A DNA stretch of 64,000 nt from Rhizobium sp. L43 (GCF_002531725.1 NZ_NWSQ01000034.1:1-64000); one strand, 5' to 3'; positions 28,282 to 37,379 are shown, counted from the stretch's first letter. Notes: generated by a model not told the origin, from the sequence alone. A program made the numbers and translations.

Positions 28282-29307
28282 CTAGTCCCGATTGGCAACC
28301 ACCGGCAAACTGCCTTCGTTCGAAAGACGGGTTTCTGTCTGCCGGGCGGCGGAGACGAGGCGGCGTTTGGCGCGGATTGCATGCCATTGCTGGTCGATCA
28401 GGACCCCGATGAGGATCACGCCACCCATGACGGCGAAATTCAGCGACGATGGGATGCCCAGCAGATTCACCAGATTCTGCAGCTCCTGCAGCAGGACCGT
28501 GCCGAGCACGACGCCGACGATCGACCCTTCGCCGCCGCGGAGCGAAAAGCCGCCGAGGACGGCAGCGGCAATTGCGTAGAGCTCGTAGAACTGACCATGG
28601 CTCGCCGGTGAGATCGAGCGCGTATACATGGCGAAATAAATCGCCGAAAGCGCCGTCAGCAGCCCGCAGATGACATGGGCCGACATGATCATGCGGCCGG
28701 TACGGATACCGGAATAGCGGGCCGCCTCCTCGTTCTTCCCGATCGCATAGAGATAACGCCCGAAGACCGAGCGATGCAGCATGATCCACATGACCACGGC
28801 AATGATGACGAGCGCGATGAAGGTGCTGGGAACGCCGTAGAACCGTCCGGCGGCGAGGAATTCGAGATCCGGGAAATTTTGGCCGAAAGCAAAACCCGCC
28901 GTTCCGTCGGCCGTATAGAAGCGCGCTGCCCCGCGGTAAATCAGGAGGCCGCAAAGGGTGACGACGAAGGGCTGCAGGTTGAGCCGGGTGATCAGCCAGC
29001 CGTGGACGGCACCTATAACAGCGCCAAGCGAAAGAATGAACGGCAGCGCCAGCATCCAGGACATGTCCTGTACCGCGATGAAATCGACGAACAGCACGCC
29101 GAGAAGTGCGACCAGCGAGCCGACGGAAAGCTCGATACCGCCGGTGATGATGACAAAGGCCTGGCCGATCGACAGGATGCCGAACAGGCCGATCAGGTTG
29201 GCGGTGTTGGCCAGGTTGATCGGCAGCAGGAAGCGCGGATTGATGATGGCGACGACGATGCCGACGACGACGATCAAAAGCAGCAGTCCGAGATCTTTCT
29301 TGATCAT
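28282..29307 (-). CDS. Sugar-type ABC transporter permease (RbsC family)
   Basis: A 341-aa permease of the carbohydrate uptake CUT2/BPD_transp_2 family with about ten transmembrane helices. Characteristic stretches are IGLFGILSIGQAFVIITGGI, ELSVGSLVALLGV and AAAVLGGFSLRGGEGSIVGV (the cytoplasmic coupling loop to the ATPase). It is the last gene of a leftward operon (binding protein, ATPase, permease). The substrate is probably a monosaccharide or related polyol by family, but cannot be specified. Confidence 0.93.
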   Translation of the reverse strand: MIKKDLGLLLLIVVVGIVVAIINPRFLLPINLANTANLIGLFGILSIGQAFVIITGGIELSVGSLVALLGVLFVDFIAVQDMSWMLALPFILSLGAVIGAVHGWLITRLNLQPFVVTLCGLLIYRGAARFYTADGTAGFAFGQNFPDLEFLAAGRFYGVPSTFIALVIIAVVMWIMLHRSVFGRYLYAIGKNEEAARYSGIRTGRMIMSAHVICGLLTALSAIYFAMYTRSISPASHGQFYELYAIAAAVLGGFSLRGGEGSIVGVVLGTVLLQELQNLVNLLGIPSSLNFAVMGGVILIGVLIDQQWHAIRAKRRLVSAARQTETRLSNEGSLPVVANRD

Positions 29308-29348
29308 TCGAGATCCGTTCCCCGATACTTATTATATTTGGCACGGCG

Positions 29349-30890
29349 CTATTTTACCCTTTTGCCGACAGCAAGCAAAAGAACGCTTTCCTGATTGAAT
29401 TCGTCCTCTTCCAATATGCCGGCGATCTGGCCCTCGTGCATGACGGCGATGCGGTCGGAAACACCGATCACCTCTTCCATATCGCTTGAGATCATCAGGA
29501 TCGCTACTCCCGCATCGGCAAGCGCTCGCATCAGCCCGTAAATCTCGTTCTTCGCGCCGATATCGATGCCGCGGGTCGGTTCGTCGAAGATCATCACCTT
29601 CGGGCTCATCGACAACCATTTGGCAAGCACCACCTTCTGTTGGTTCCCGCCGGAAAGAGTGCCGGTTCGTGTCGAAAGCGAGGGCGCCTTGATACCGAGG
29701 CGAACGCGCTGCTTTTCGGCCGCCGCCATCTCCTTCTCAGCGGAGAGCATGGAGCGGCTGGAGAGTTGAGGGAGATCGGCAAGGGTTATGTTCTGGGCAA
29801 TCGGGAAATCGAGAAGAATGCCGTTGCGCTTGCGATCTTCCGGCACCAAGAAAATGCCGCGGGCGACAGCGTCCCGGGCAGAACGGACTGCAATTTGCTG
29901 CCCGTCCTGCAGGATGACTCCCCCGTAACTGCGATCAATGCCAAAGAGCACCCTGGCAAGCTCGGTCCGGCCGGACCCGACGAGGCCCGCAAGTCCCAGG
30001 ATTTCGCCATACCGGATTTCCAGATCGACGGGACGGCTGGGATAGGCCTCGGTGCGCACGCCGCTTACCTCAAGCGCAACCGAGCCCGGCGAGCGCTGCG
30101 GCTTTGCAGTCCGGGCCGCAAGCACCCGGCCGATCATCAGCTTGACCATCTGATCGTGGCCGATGTCCCTCTTGGCGAGCGTGCCCACAAGCGCGCCGTC
30201 GCGCAGAACGACGACCCGGTCGGCTACGCGCTCAACCTCGTGGAGCCGATGCGAGATGAAAATAACACTGATGCCATCCGCCTTCAGCAATTTGATGATG
30301 CTGAGCAGCCGCTCCGTTTCGGCCAGCGGCAGGCTGGAAGTGGGTTCGTCGAAGATGACGAGCCTGGCGTTGATGGACAGCGCCTTGGCGATTTCCACCA
30401 TCTGCTGCTCCGCAAGGGAAAGCGACGCCACGGGTGTGTCGGCGGAAAAATGCGCCCCTACGCGCTTCAATAGCGGCTTCACCATGTCTCGCAGCCGATC
30501 GCGATCGACGAGCTTGAAAGGTCCCGCCTTCAGCGGTTCGCGCCCTAGGAAGATATTGGCGGCGACGTCGAGATTCTCAAAGAGATTGAGTTCCTGATGC
30601 ACGAAGGCGATGCCGGACGAGATGCTCGATTCCACAGTGAGGAAACGAAGTTCCGCACCGTCGAGCAGGATCGTGCCCCGGTCGGGGGCGATCACGCCGC
30701 CAAGGATCTTCATCAGCGTCGATTTTCCGGCCCCGTTCTCGCCGACGAGGCCGATGACCTCTCCCGGCATGATATCGATCGACAGGTCATCAAGCGCAAC
30801 GACGCCTGGATAAGTCTTGCCGACGCCGGAAAGCGAAAGGAATGGCGTTGCGGGCGCGCCCGGTGACGGGATGTCGGAACTATGGTTCAT
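29349..30890 (-). CDS. Sugar-type ABC transporter ATP-binding protein (RbsA/MglA family, two ABC domains)
   Basis: From the ATG at 30890 (MNHSSDIPSPG) the protein is 513 aa; a 24-codon upstream extension runs through the hairpin region and is rejected. Domain 1 has Walker A GENGAGKST and Walker B LVIFDEPTSSLP. Domain 2 has the degenerate Walker A GLVGSGRTEL typical of this family, signature LSGGNQQKVVLAKWL and Walker B VMIFDEPTRGIDIGA. This is the RbsA/MglA architecture used with a single RbsC-type permease. It lies between the binding-protein and permease genes. Confidence 0.95.
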   Translation of the reverse strand: MNHSSDIPSPGAPATPFLSLSGVGKTYPGVVALDDLSIDIMPGEVIGLVGENGAGKSTLMKILGGVIAPDRGTILLDGAELRFLTVESSISSGIAFVHQELNLFENLDVAANIFLGREPLKAGPFKLVDRDRLRDMVKPLLKRVGAHFSADTPVASLSLAEQQMVEIAKALSINARLVIFDEPTSSLPLAETERLLSIIKLLKADGISVIFISHRLHEVERVADRVVVLRDGALVGTLAKRDIGHDQMVKLMIGRVLAARTAKPQRSPGSVALEVSGVRTEAYPSRPVDLEIRYGEILGLAGLVGSGRTELARVLFGIDRSYGGVILQDGQQIAVRSARDAVARGIFLVPEDRKRNGILLDFPIAQNITLADLPQLSSRSMLSAEKEMAAAEKQRVRLGIKAPSLSTRTGTLSGGNQQKVVLAKWLSMSPKVMIFDEPTRGIDIGAKNEIYGLMRALADAGVAILMISSDMEEVIGVSDRIAVMHEGQIAGILEEDEFNQESVLLLAVGKRVK

Positions 30891-30937
30891 CGCCTGTCCA
30901 TGGCCGCTGATGCTGTCGGCATGAAACGCATTTCGCG

Positions 30938-30960
30938 GCGGCGGTGAGTACCACCGCCGC
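30938..30960 (-). terminator. GC-rich hairpin between binding-protein and ATPase genes
   Basis: GCGGCGGTG (30938-30946) pairs perfectly with CACCGCCGC (30952-30960) around a 5-nt loop, 21 nt past the binding-protein stop and without a T-tract. It probably protects or attenuates the mRNA so the binding protein is made in excess. Confidence 0.55.
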
Positions 30961-30981
30961 AAAGGAGGTTATTTTCCAGGA

Positions 30982-31944
30982 TTATTTTCCAGCCAGGGCC
31001 TTCAGGTTGGCGGCATACTTGTCGACGTCATCCTTGCCGATGATCACCGTCGGAATGATGATCAAGCCATCGGCGGGAACGCCTGATTTGTCGCCCTTGA
31101 GGTAGGCGGCCATCAATTTCATGCCTTGATAGGCCCATTCGAACGGCTGCTGTACAACGGTTGCCGCGATCGTACCTTCCTTGACACCGCCGAGCGTGAT
31201 CGGATCGTCATCAAAGCCGACGACAGTGATCTGGCCGAGTTTGCCGGCGTCGCGCAGCGCCTCATAGATGCGCGGCGTGTTGTAGGAATAGAAGCCGACC
31301 ATGCAGGTCAGGTCGGGGCTGGCCACCAGCGCATCCTCCACGTTCTTCTTGGCGCGCGTCTGGTCGATGTCGTCACCGCGAACATCGACAAGCTCGATCT
31401 TGGTACCCTTGAGCCCTTCCTTCATCCCTTCGATGCGTTCGCGGGCGTTATCGGCGCCCAGCAGACCGACGAAGCCCATGCACTTACCGCCGTCCGGCAT
31501 CGCCTTCTTGGCGATTTCGGCGGCCTGCTTGCCGGCGTCGACGTTCGAAGAACCAATATAGGCGACGCGGTTGGTCTTCGGTGCGTCGCTGTCGGTGGTG
31601 AAGAGAGCCGTCTGCGAGCCGATCTTGTTGAGGCCGTCCGTCTGGGTCTTGGGGTCGACCGCGGAGACCATGATCCCCTTGACGCCGGCGCTGACGAGAT
31701 CTTCCATGAGACGCTGCTGAATGGCGACAGCCGCCTGCTCGGGGTATTTCAGCTCCATCTGGTAGTCCGGCATCTCGGCCTGCGCCTTCTTGACGCCCGC
31801 CTCTGCCGCTTTCCAGAAGTCGGACGCACCGTTGACGACGAATGCGAGTGTCGGCTTGTCGGCGGCATGCGATACCGCAGCCGGCGCCGCGCTCAGCATC
31901 AAGCCGGCGAAGAACAAGGCTGCATTGCGTTTCAGCTGTTTCAT
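30982..31944 (-). CDS. Sugar-type ABC transporter periplasmic binding protein
   Basis: A 320-aa solute-binding protein of the RbsB/peripla_BP_4 family. The start is ATG 31944 with GGGAGG upstream; a 22-codon extension is rejected. A cleavable signal peptide is clear (KRNAALFFAGLMLSAAPAAV, cleavage near SHA-ADKPTL). The body shows SDFWKAAEAGVKKAQAEMPD, GIMVSAVDPKT, AYIGSSNVDAGKQAAEI and VVGFDDDPITLGGVKEG, all typical of RbsB-like proteins. First gene of the operon, divergent from the LacI regulator gene. Confidence 0.94.
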   Translation of the reverse strand: MKQLKRNAALFFAGLMLSAAPAAVSHAADKPTLAFVVNGASDFWKAAEAGVKKAQAEMPDYQMELKYPEQAAVAIQQRLMEDLVSAGVKGIMVSAVDPKTQTDGLNKIGSQTALFTTDSDAPKTNRVAYIGSSNVDAGKQAAEIAKKAMPDGGKCMGFVGLLGADNARERIEGMKEGLKGTKIELVDVRGDDIDQTRAKKNVEDALVASPDLTCMVGFYSYNTPRIYEALRDAGKLGQITVVGFDDDPITLGGVKEGTIAATVVQQPFEWAYQGMKLMAAYLKGDKSGVPADGLIIIPTVIIGKDDVDKYAANLKALAGK

Positions 31945-32079
31945 AATACACCTCCCGAGGGGCCGCAGTTGCAGGGCCCGTTTTTCCGATTGACGGCCGG
32001 TCGGATGCACGCCCCCTCCCAGGGCCGTCGCGCAGCGACGAGTGGCATTGGCTCCGATCGCTCCGTGACGGTATAGAAG

Positions 32080-32105
32080 AATTTTAATTAGTAAATAGTA
32101 TTATC
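32080..32105 (+). promoter_or_regulatory. AT-rich direct repeat, copy 1 (LacI operator candidate)
   Basis: In the 349-bp divergent gap (31945-32293), this 26-mer matches the sequence at 32225-32250 at 20 of 26 positions; both contain TTAATTA, AAATA and end in ATC. It lies 136 nt upstream of the binding-protein ATG. The gap is strikingly AT-rich compared with its surroundings. Otherwise nothing but promoters is expected there. Confidence 0.45.
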
Positions 32106-32224
32106 AATTCAGATCAAAACATTTCATCGCGCACGGACCAGGATGCAGTTTTATACTGGAGATGGCCAGCAATTGTGGGCATTGCAGCAAACGATGCAAT
32201 TGCCAGCGCTTTCAGATAGATGAT

Positions 32225-32250
32225 AATATTAATTACCAAATACGATAATC
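32225..32250 (+). promoter_or_regulatory. AT-rich direct repeat, copy 2 (LacI operator candidate)
   Basis: Second copy of the repeat at 32080-32105, 145 bp away in the same orientation and 43 nt before the LacI-family start. Two sites this far apart would allow looping by a LacI-type dimer-of-dimers. Confidence 0.45.
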
Positions 32251-32293
32251 GAGCGCCCTCACCCATTATCCCAGCAGAGACAGTTTTCCACGC

Positions 32294-33403
32294 ATGCAAA
32301 AAACCAAGACCCGAAAAAGGAATAAGCCTGTGGTGGACAAGCCTGCACGCGTGACGATGATGGATATCGCCGCGGCGGCCGGCTGCTCGCAGGCGGCCGT
32401 CTCCTTCGTTCTCAACGACACGCCCGGCACCCGTATTTCACAGCAGACCCGCGACCGCGTATGGGAGGCGGCGCGCGCGCTCGGCTATACCGGGGCGACT
32501 TATACGACGAAGGCGGCTTATTCGGGGCTGGACAATGTGATCGGTTTCGCCGTGGATCAACTCGCCACCAGCCCGGAAGCGATCGTTGCGATCGAAGGCG
32601 CGCGGCAAGCCTCCTGGAGCGCCGGCAATGTCCTTTTGGTAACCCAGACGCTGAGCGATCCGGTCATGGAGCCGAAGGCAATCAAGGCGTTGACGAGCGG
32701 CGGCATATCGGCGCTGATCTATATGACGATCTACACCCGCCAGGTGGAGCTTCCTGCTTATGTCAGCAAGCTCAACATCCCGACGGTGCTGCTGAATTGT
32801 TATACGGCGGACCATGCTTTCCCCGCCGTGGTGCCGAGCGAGATCGCCGGAGGGCAGAGCTCCACCCGGCATCTGATCGTGCACGGACACCATCGCATCG
32901 CGACCATCACCGGCGAAATCTGGATGCAGGCTGCGCAGGACCGGCTGACGGGATATCGCCGGGCGCTGGCGACCGCCGATATCCCCTTCGATCCGGAATT
33001 GGTCATTGAAGGCGACTGGTCCGCCGGCGCCGGCTATGCCTCCACGATGAAACTGCTTGCCCTGAAAGAGCCGCCGACCGCGATCTTCTGCCAGAACGAC
33101 CGCACCGCCATCGGGTGTTACGAAGCGCTCAAGGATGCAGGGCTTCGCATTCCCCAGGACATGTCGGTGGTGGGGTATGACGACGAAGAAATTTCACGAC
33201 ATCTCGTCCCCCCGCTGACGACGTCGGTCCTTCCGCATCTTGCCATGGGGCAATGGGCGATCGAACATCTCAACCCGGAAAGTTCGCCCGGCAAGCGCTA
33301 TCCGATTGCCAAGCTCGAATGCTCGCTGGTCAAGCGCCATTCCGTCGCCGCGCCGCGCGCCGACGCACGGCAAATCCTCGATGGTATTCATACCTCGCCA
33401 TAG
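32294..33403 (+). CDS. LacI-family transcriptional regulator
   Basis: A 369-aa regulator. The helix-turn-helix and hinge are at about 20-65 (VTMMDIAAAAGCSQAAVSFV, LNDTPGTRISQQTRDRV), followed by a periplasmic-binding-protein-like sensor domain (VIGFAVDQLATSPEAI, DRLTGYRRAL, AIFCQNDRTAIGCYEALKDA, VVGYDDEEISRHLVPPLTT). It is divergent from the sugar ABC operon and presumably represses it until the transported sugar or a derivative binds. The C-terminus extends past the usual RRDS-type end. It converges on the hydrolase gene. Confidence 0.94.
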   Translation: MQKTKTRKRNKPVVDKPARVTMMDIAAAAGCSQAAVSFVLNDTPGTRISQQTRDRVWEAARALGYTGATYTTKAAYSGLDNVIGFAVDQLATSPEAIVAIEGARQASWSAGNVLLVTQTLSDPVMEPKAIKALTSGGISALIYMTIYTRQVELPAYVSKLNIPTVLLNCYTADHAFPAVVPSEIAGGQSSTRHLIVHGHHRIATITGEIWMQAAQDRLTGYRRALATADIPFDPELVIEGDWSAGAGYASTMKLLALKEPPTAIFCQNDRTAIGCYEALKDAGLRIPQDMSVVGYDDEEISRHLVPPLTTSVLPHLAMGQWAIEHLNPESSPGKRYPIAKLECSLVKRHSVAAPRADARQILDGIHTSP

Positions 33404-33503
33404 GCCTAAGGTTTGCGGGGGAATCACGCCCCGCCAATAAATTCGGCTGAGGTACGATGTCGAACCTCTGGCTCTGTTCACCGATGAAACCTTGCAGGGA
33501 ACG

Positions 33504-34385
33504 TCAACTGTCGGCCGGATCCTGGACGGCGAAGGCGATGGCAACCGCACGATTGACGGCCGCCGCAAGAACGGACATGTGGGTCTCGCCGGCATAAAGC
33601 TCGAATTCGGTACGCAATCCGTCGGCAGTGCCGTTCAATCGCTCCGCCATCTCCCGCGCCAAGAGGACAGTCCGCTCCGTCTTCCTCTTCTCCAGACGTA
33701 CAGGGGCATCCTCGTTCCGGTACTGAAAAGGTGCCAGCTCATCGCCTTCGTGTTCTCCGGCGGACAAATGCAGGAAGGATGCATTTCCCGGTATGACTTG
33801 GCGGTTCGCCTCATTCTTGAGGATTTCACTGTTTTCCCAATAGATGGTTGGGCTGGCCGCAATCCAATTGGCAAACAGTTCTGGGCGCTCGAACAGGCCA
33901 TAGAGCGTAAAGAGGCCGCCGAAGGAATGTCCGAAGAGCGATCGGCGCTTGGGATCGAGGTTCACCGTCTCGGCAATCCGCGGCAGAAGATCGTTCTCGA
34001 TGAAATCCAGCAGCTCGCCGGTTCCTCCGATGACAACCGGAGGACCGCCCTCCACGAAGGGCGGATAGGTTTTGACCGGCGGAGGCCCCAGGTCCCAGGA
34101 GCGGCGGAGCGCATCATAGGGCTCGTCGGATGGATAACCGATCGCCGCGATCACCCCCCAACCGACATTCGTCCCCGTGGGATAAGGCGCCTGCGTGACC
34201 AAGCTGGCGACCGCGAAGGGGAAAGTAGCGTTGCCGTCGGTCATCACGAGAAGCGGCCATCCTCCTGCCGGCGGCTTCTCCGCCGGAATGGAAAGGAATA
34301 TGCGATAGGGCTCACCGCCCGCTGCAGGCGCCAGATCGAAAAAACACGTTCCGGGCATTGAATAGACGCTGGCAGGATTGGTCAT
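33504..34385 (-). CDS. Alpha/beta hydrolase of the enterochelin-esterase-like (IroE/Fes) superfamily
   Basis: A 293-aa protein from the ATG at 34385; a 34-codon upstream extension is unlikely. The nucleophile elbow is GHSFGG with Ser154, the acid/His part is near AGETHMSVLAA, and NWIAASPTIYWENSEIL is typical of the esterase D / COG2819 group. No signal peptide is seen, so it is probably cytoplasmic. It lies 122 nt downstream of the ATP-grasp ligase gene, on the same strand. It may be part of that operon and could hydrolyse an ester or amide made there, or act on an unrelated siderophore/ester substrate. The link is inference. Confidence 0.85.
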   Translation of the reverse strand: MTNPASVYSMPGTCFFDLAPAAGGEPYRIFLSIPAEKPPAGGWPLLVMTDGNATFPFAVASLVTQAPYPTGTNVGWGVIAAIGYPSDEPYDALRRSWDLGPPPVKTYPPFVEGGPPVVIGGTGELLDFIENDLLPRIAETVNLDPKRRSLFGHSFGGLFTLYGLFERPELFANWIAASPTIYWENSEILKNEANRQVIPGNASFLHLSAGEHEGDELAPFQYRNEDAPVRLEKRKTERTVLLAREMAERLNGTADGLRTEFELYAGETHMSVLAAAVNRAVAIAFAVQDPADS

Positions 34386-34507
34386 GAGAATGTTTTCTGA
34401 TGTTTGCTTTAGAAGATAGGCGAAGGAAAATGGATGCCGGTGCGGTTCGTGCCGCCTCGCCCGGCGAGGACACGAAGCTAGCAGCACAGGACGCGAGGCA
34501 TCTCTTC

Positions 34508-35665
34508 TTATTCAATTATGACATGCGGTACGAAACGCGACAGGTTGGCGGTGATACGCGAGCGGTCTTCGCGCACGGCGAGGCCGCAGGCGCGATCGCC
34601 GACGACCCAGCTGCCGAGCACGGCGAAGCCGCCATCGCTTTCGAAAAGCGGGGCATAGGCCTGGACGATGAAGCCTTCCTCACCATAATCGCCGGGAGCG
34701 GAAACGAATTCCCGGCCATCTCTGAATATTGTGACGTTCTCGCCCTCTCGCGACAGCAGCGGTTTGCGCACGTAATCGGACAAGCTCGAGGCCGCCGGGT
34801 CGTCGGCGAAATAGCTGGGCAGCAGGTTGGGGTGATTGGGATGGCGCTGCCAGAGCAGAGGCAGAAGCCCTTTGTTGGAGAGCACGGCCTTCCAGGCGGG
34901 CTCGATGAAAACATCGCCCGAGCGTGCGAGTTCGCGGGCGAACGGCTCGCGCAGCATGAATTCCCAGGGGTATAGCTTGAAGCAGCGGTCGATCACCCGA
35001 TCCTGTAGGTCGGTGTAGCGGCCTTGCGCATCGATGCCGATTTCGCGAATATCAAGAAGCTCGACGCGATGGCCGGCCTGCACCGCACAGTCCATCAGAT
35101 AGACCGTCGTGCCGCGATCCTCCTCATTGTCGGTCATCACAGCGAAGTGGAAGATCGGCTCTTTAGAAAATTGCTCGAACGCCTCGACCAGGCTTTCCTG
35201 CAAGGAATTATACTGGTCCGCATCATTGGGCAGGACACCCAAAGCCATCTGGTCGGTCAGCCAGTTGAACTGGAAATAGGCCGTCTCGAACACCGAAGTC
35301 GGCGTATCGGCATTGTATTCAAGCAGCTTGACCGGGCCATTGCCGTCATAGGCAAGATCGAACCGGCCATAGAGGTGCCGGTCTCGGCGCTGCCAGGAGC
35401 GCTGCACCACATCGCGCAGATCCTCCGGAATGGCCAGCCTGTCGAGCGCTTCTTCGCTTTTGACGATATCGCCGACCAGATCCATGCACATGTCGTGCAG
35501 TTCCTGGCTCGGCTCTTCGATCCGCGTCTCGATCTCATCGAGCGTGAACGTATAGGCGGCATCGTCGAGCCAGTAAGGCTCGCCGTACATGACGTGAAAC
35601 CCGAAGCCGACGGCGCGAGCCTTGTCACGCCAATCAGGACGCGCCGGAAGGGTGATGCGCTTCAT
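34508..35665 (-). CDS. yjfC: Glutathionylspermidine-synthase-like ATP-grasp ligase (YjfC/YgiC)
   Basis: A 385-aa C-terminal-type GspS domain protein without the N-terminal amidase domain of E. coli Gss. Family stretches include FGFHVMYGEPYWLDDAAYTF, RFDLAYDGNGPVKLLEYNAD (metal/ATP-binding acidic-Asn motif), IEPAWKAVLSNKGLLPLLW and EEGFIVQAYAPLF. The fold ligates an amine to a carboxylate, but YjfC/YgiC homologues have no proven glutathionylspermidine activity, so product and substrate are unknown. It starts 1 nt after the stop of the DUF1190 lipoprotein gene, an extremely tight pairing that matches E. coli yjfM-yjfC and ygiB-ygiC. Confidence 0.92.
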   Translation of the reverse strand: MKRITLPARPDWRDKARAVGFGFHVMYGEPYWLDDAAYTFTLDEIETRIEEPSQELHDMCMDLVGDIVKSEEALDRLAIPEDLRDVVQRSWQRRDRHLYGRFDLAYDGNGPVKLLEYNADTPTSVFETAYFQFNWLTDQMALGVLPNDADQYNSLQESLVEAFEQFSKEPIFHFAVMTDNEEDRGTTVYLMDCAVQAGHRVELLDIREIGIDAQGRYTDLQDRVIDRCFKLYPWEFMLREPFARELARSGDVFIEPAWKAVLSNKGLLPLLWQRHPNHPNLLPSYFADDPAASSLSDYVRKPLLSREGENVTIFRDGREFVSAPGDYGEEGFIVQAYAPLFESDGGFAVLGSWVVGDRACGLAVREDRSRITANLSRFVPHVIIE

Positions 35666-35666
35666 G

Positions 35667-36272
35667 TCAGCCGCCGAAACTGAAGGATGAACGCCCCCCG
35701 AAGCCCTGACGGGCGACGGTGCGGGTGTTGACGTTGACCGGTTTGACGCTCTGGCGCGAGGGCGCCGTCACGCTGTCGTTGAGCGAGCCGCCCGAGCGAA
35801 CAGTCGTCGTCACCGTCTGCCCCGAGCGATTGCGATAAATCGGCGTCGAACCATAATAATAGCCGCTTTCCTCCTGGCGCCGGCGATAATCGTAATAGTC
35901 GCCGATGTTGTTCAGTGCCGAAGACAGCATGTAGCCTGTCAGGAATGGCACGAAGAAGCTGCCGCTTGCGCCGGTATTGTTGTTAGGGACGGCATTGGCC
36001 CGCTGTTCCGTGCATTGGCCCGAGCCGTATTCGGCCTCACAGGCGGCCATGCCGTTGAAACGCGGCGCGGTGGCGAGATGGGCCCGCATGGCATCCTGAT
36101 AGCCGGCCTGGCAGACCTGCCGGTCCATGCCGGATGCCACGCATTGGTCGACAGAGGTGAACATCGTGTCCGAAGGAGTCTGATCGCCGCAGCCGGACAG
36201 CGCCAGGGTCGAGGCAGCGATGGTGCCGAGGGCCAGGAAAGGTCGTTTGTGCCCGCTCTTGCGTCTGCGCAT
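35667..36272 (-). CDS. yjfM: DUF1190 lipoprotein (YjfM/YgiB family)
   Basis: A 201-aa predicted lipoprotein. The signal peptide ends in a lipobox (TLALSGC, Cys28). The mature part is Cys-containing (DQCVASGMDRQVCQAGYQDA, ACEAEYGSGQCTEQ), as in DUF1190 proteins, with a Tyr/Arg-rich middle (DYYDYRRRQEESGYYYG) and a Ser/Gly/Phe tail ending GGRSSFSFGG. It is between the DUF350 gene (12 nt) and the ATP-grasp gene (1 nt). By position its polar tail could be a substrate or partner of the ligase, which is only a suggestion. Confidence 0.9.
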   Translation of the reverse strand: MRRRKSGHKRPFLALGTIAASTLALSGCGDQTPSDTMFTSVDQCVASGMDRQVCQAGYQDAMRAHLATAPRFNGMAACEAEYGSGQCTEQRANAVPNNNTGASGSFFVPFLTGYMLSSALNNIGDYYDYRRRQEESGYYYGSTPIYRNRSGQTVTTTVRSGGSLNDSVTAPSRQSVKPVNVNTRTVARQGFGGRSSFSFGG

Positions 36273-36284
36273 CGTTCCCTCCCC

Positions 36285-36686
36285 TCAATAGGTCATGCAG
36301 GCGGCATTGAGAATACCGATGACCAATGCGATACCGCCGCCCCATATGCCCGCGGCGATATTGTCGGCCGTGATCTTCTCATGCAGATCCGTCATGGTGA
36401 AATTGGCGATGTAGTAAGCGAGAATCTGCGCCAGGATGCCTATCACCGCCCAGATGATGTAGTCGACGATGCTGACCGAATTGGCAGCAGCCGAAGCCAG
36501 AGGCAGGCTGAAACCGACAAGCGCACCCAAAAATGCCGTGACGGCGGCAAGATTGCCGGCACGAATGAGTTCGACTTCTTTTTGCGGCGTCAGGAATGTG
36601 TAGATCACCGCGAAAACGACATAGGCGGCAAGACCGACGGCGAAATAACCGAGGAAGGCAGGCAGACCCGCCACGTAAACGAGCAT
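36285..36686 (-). CDS. yjfL: DUF350 membrane protein (YjfL family)
   Basis: A 133-aa protein with about four transmembrane helices: GYFAVGLAAYVVFAVIYTFL, the stretch around AAVTAFLGALVGFSLPLASA, SIVDYIIWAVIGILAQILAY, and the last around GIWGGGIALVIGILNAACMT. This matches DUF350, of unknown function and repeatedly found beside PspA-like and GspS-like genes. It sits between the DUF2491 and DUF1190 genes in the leftward unit. Confidence 0.92.
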   Translation of the reverse strand: MLVYVAGLPAFLGYFAVGLAAYVVFAVIYTFLTPQKEVELIRAGNLAAVTAFLGALVGFSLPLASAAANSVSIVDYIIWAVIGILAQILAYYIANFTMTDLHEKITADNIAAGIWGGGIALVIGILNAACMTY

Positions 36687-36719
36687 TGAAAAAGTCCTCC
36701 GTTGAAAATTGATAGTCTG

Positions 36720-37379
36720 TCAGACGCGGCGAACATCGGCCGGAGCAAGTCCATAGCCGATCAGAAATTCCACCGAGCTTCCCGCCTGGCTCTGTGCGAG
36801 ATCGAGGTCGCGCTCGACATTGATCAGAAGCATTTCGCGCGTCGAGCCAAGCGGGCGATAATACAGCATGCAGGTCTGGTGAATGGAGCGCTGCTCTTCA
36901 CCATCGTCGACCTTTTCGACAAATTCGACCAGTTGAGCGCGCTCCGGGCCGTCGCCCCAGAAGCGGTTATAGAGGATCCCATCGGCATCGTAGGAGGGCT
37001 GGCCGATCAGGCCGTTCGGCCCGGTCCAGCGGTTCCATTCGCTCTGCCCGGCAGGCACGACGCTGTCCCAGGGCTGATAAAAGCTGATGTCGTCGACGGC
37101 ATCCCCGGGCTGGCCCGACGTCGACATGACCTGAATTATCCGGTGGTCTTCATCGTAGTAACGCGACAGAACCGTCGCCGCATCGAGCGAAACCTCACCG
37201 TAGCCGGCAATGATGAAGGGGCCGCTCCGTGGCAGCGGCATAGCCGGCTCGCCGCCCAAGGCCTCGGCCTCGAGGGAGAGGAAATCGATCTCCAGGGCCC
37301 CGCCGATAGCGGCGCTCAAGGGGCCGAGTTCTTTAGGCAAGGGCGTTTCGTTCTTGTTTCCGCCGAACCATCCGATCAT
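36720..37379 (-). CDS. yjfK: DUF2491 protein (YjfK family)
   Basis: A 219-aa soluble protein starting at ATG 37379 (MIGWFGGNKNET); a longer ORF reading through the K+-channel gene is a shadow. The family stretches LPLPRSGP-like, YYDEDHRIIQVMSTSGQPGD, FYQPWDSVVPAGQSEWNRW and the acidic mid-region are visible, but no catalytic motif. Function unknown. Its start overlaps the stop of the channel gene by 4 nt, so the two are translationally coupled. Confidence 0.88.
   Translation of the reverse strand: MIGWFGGNKNETPLPKELGPLSAAIGGALEIDFLSLEAEALGGEPAMPLPRSGPFIIAGYGEVSLDAATVLSRYYDEDHRIIQVMSTSGQPGDAVDDISFYQPWDSVVPAGQSEWNRWTGPNGLIGQPSYDADGILYNRFWGDGPERAQLVEFVEKVDDGEEQRSIHQTCMLYYRPLGSTREMLLINVERDLDLAQSQAGSSVEFLIGYGLAPADVRRV

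Noticed and set aside
28049..29344. 431-codon leftward ORF overlapping the ABC permease
   Set aside because: Arg-rich out-of-frame reading of the permease gene, which has full family motifs in its own frame.
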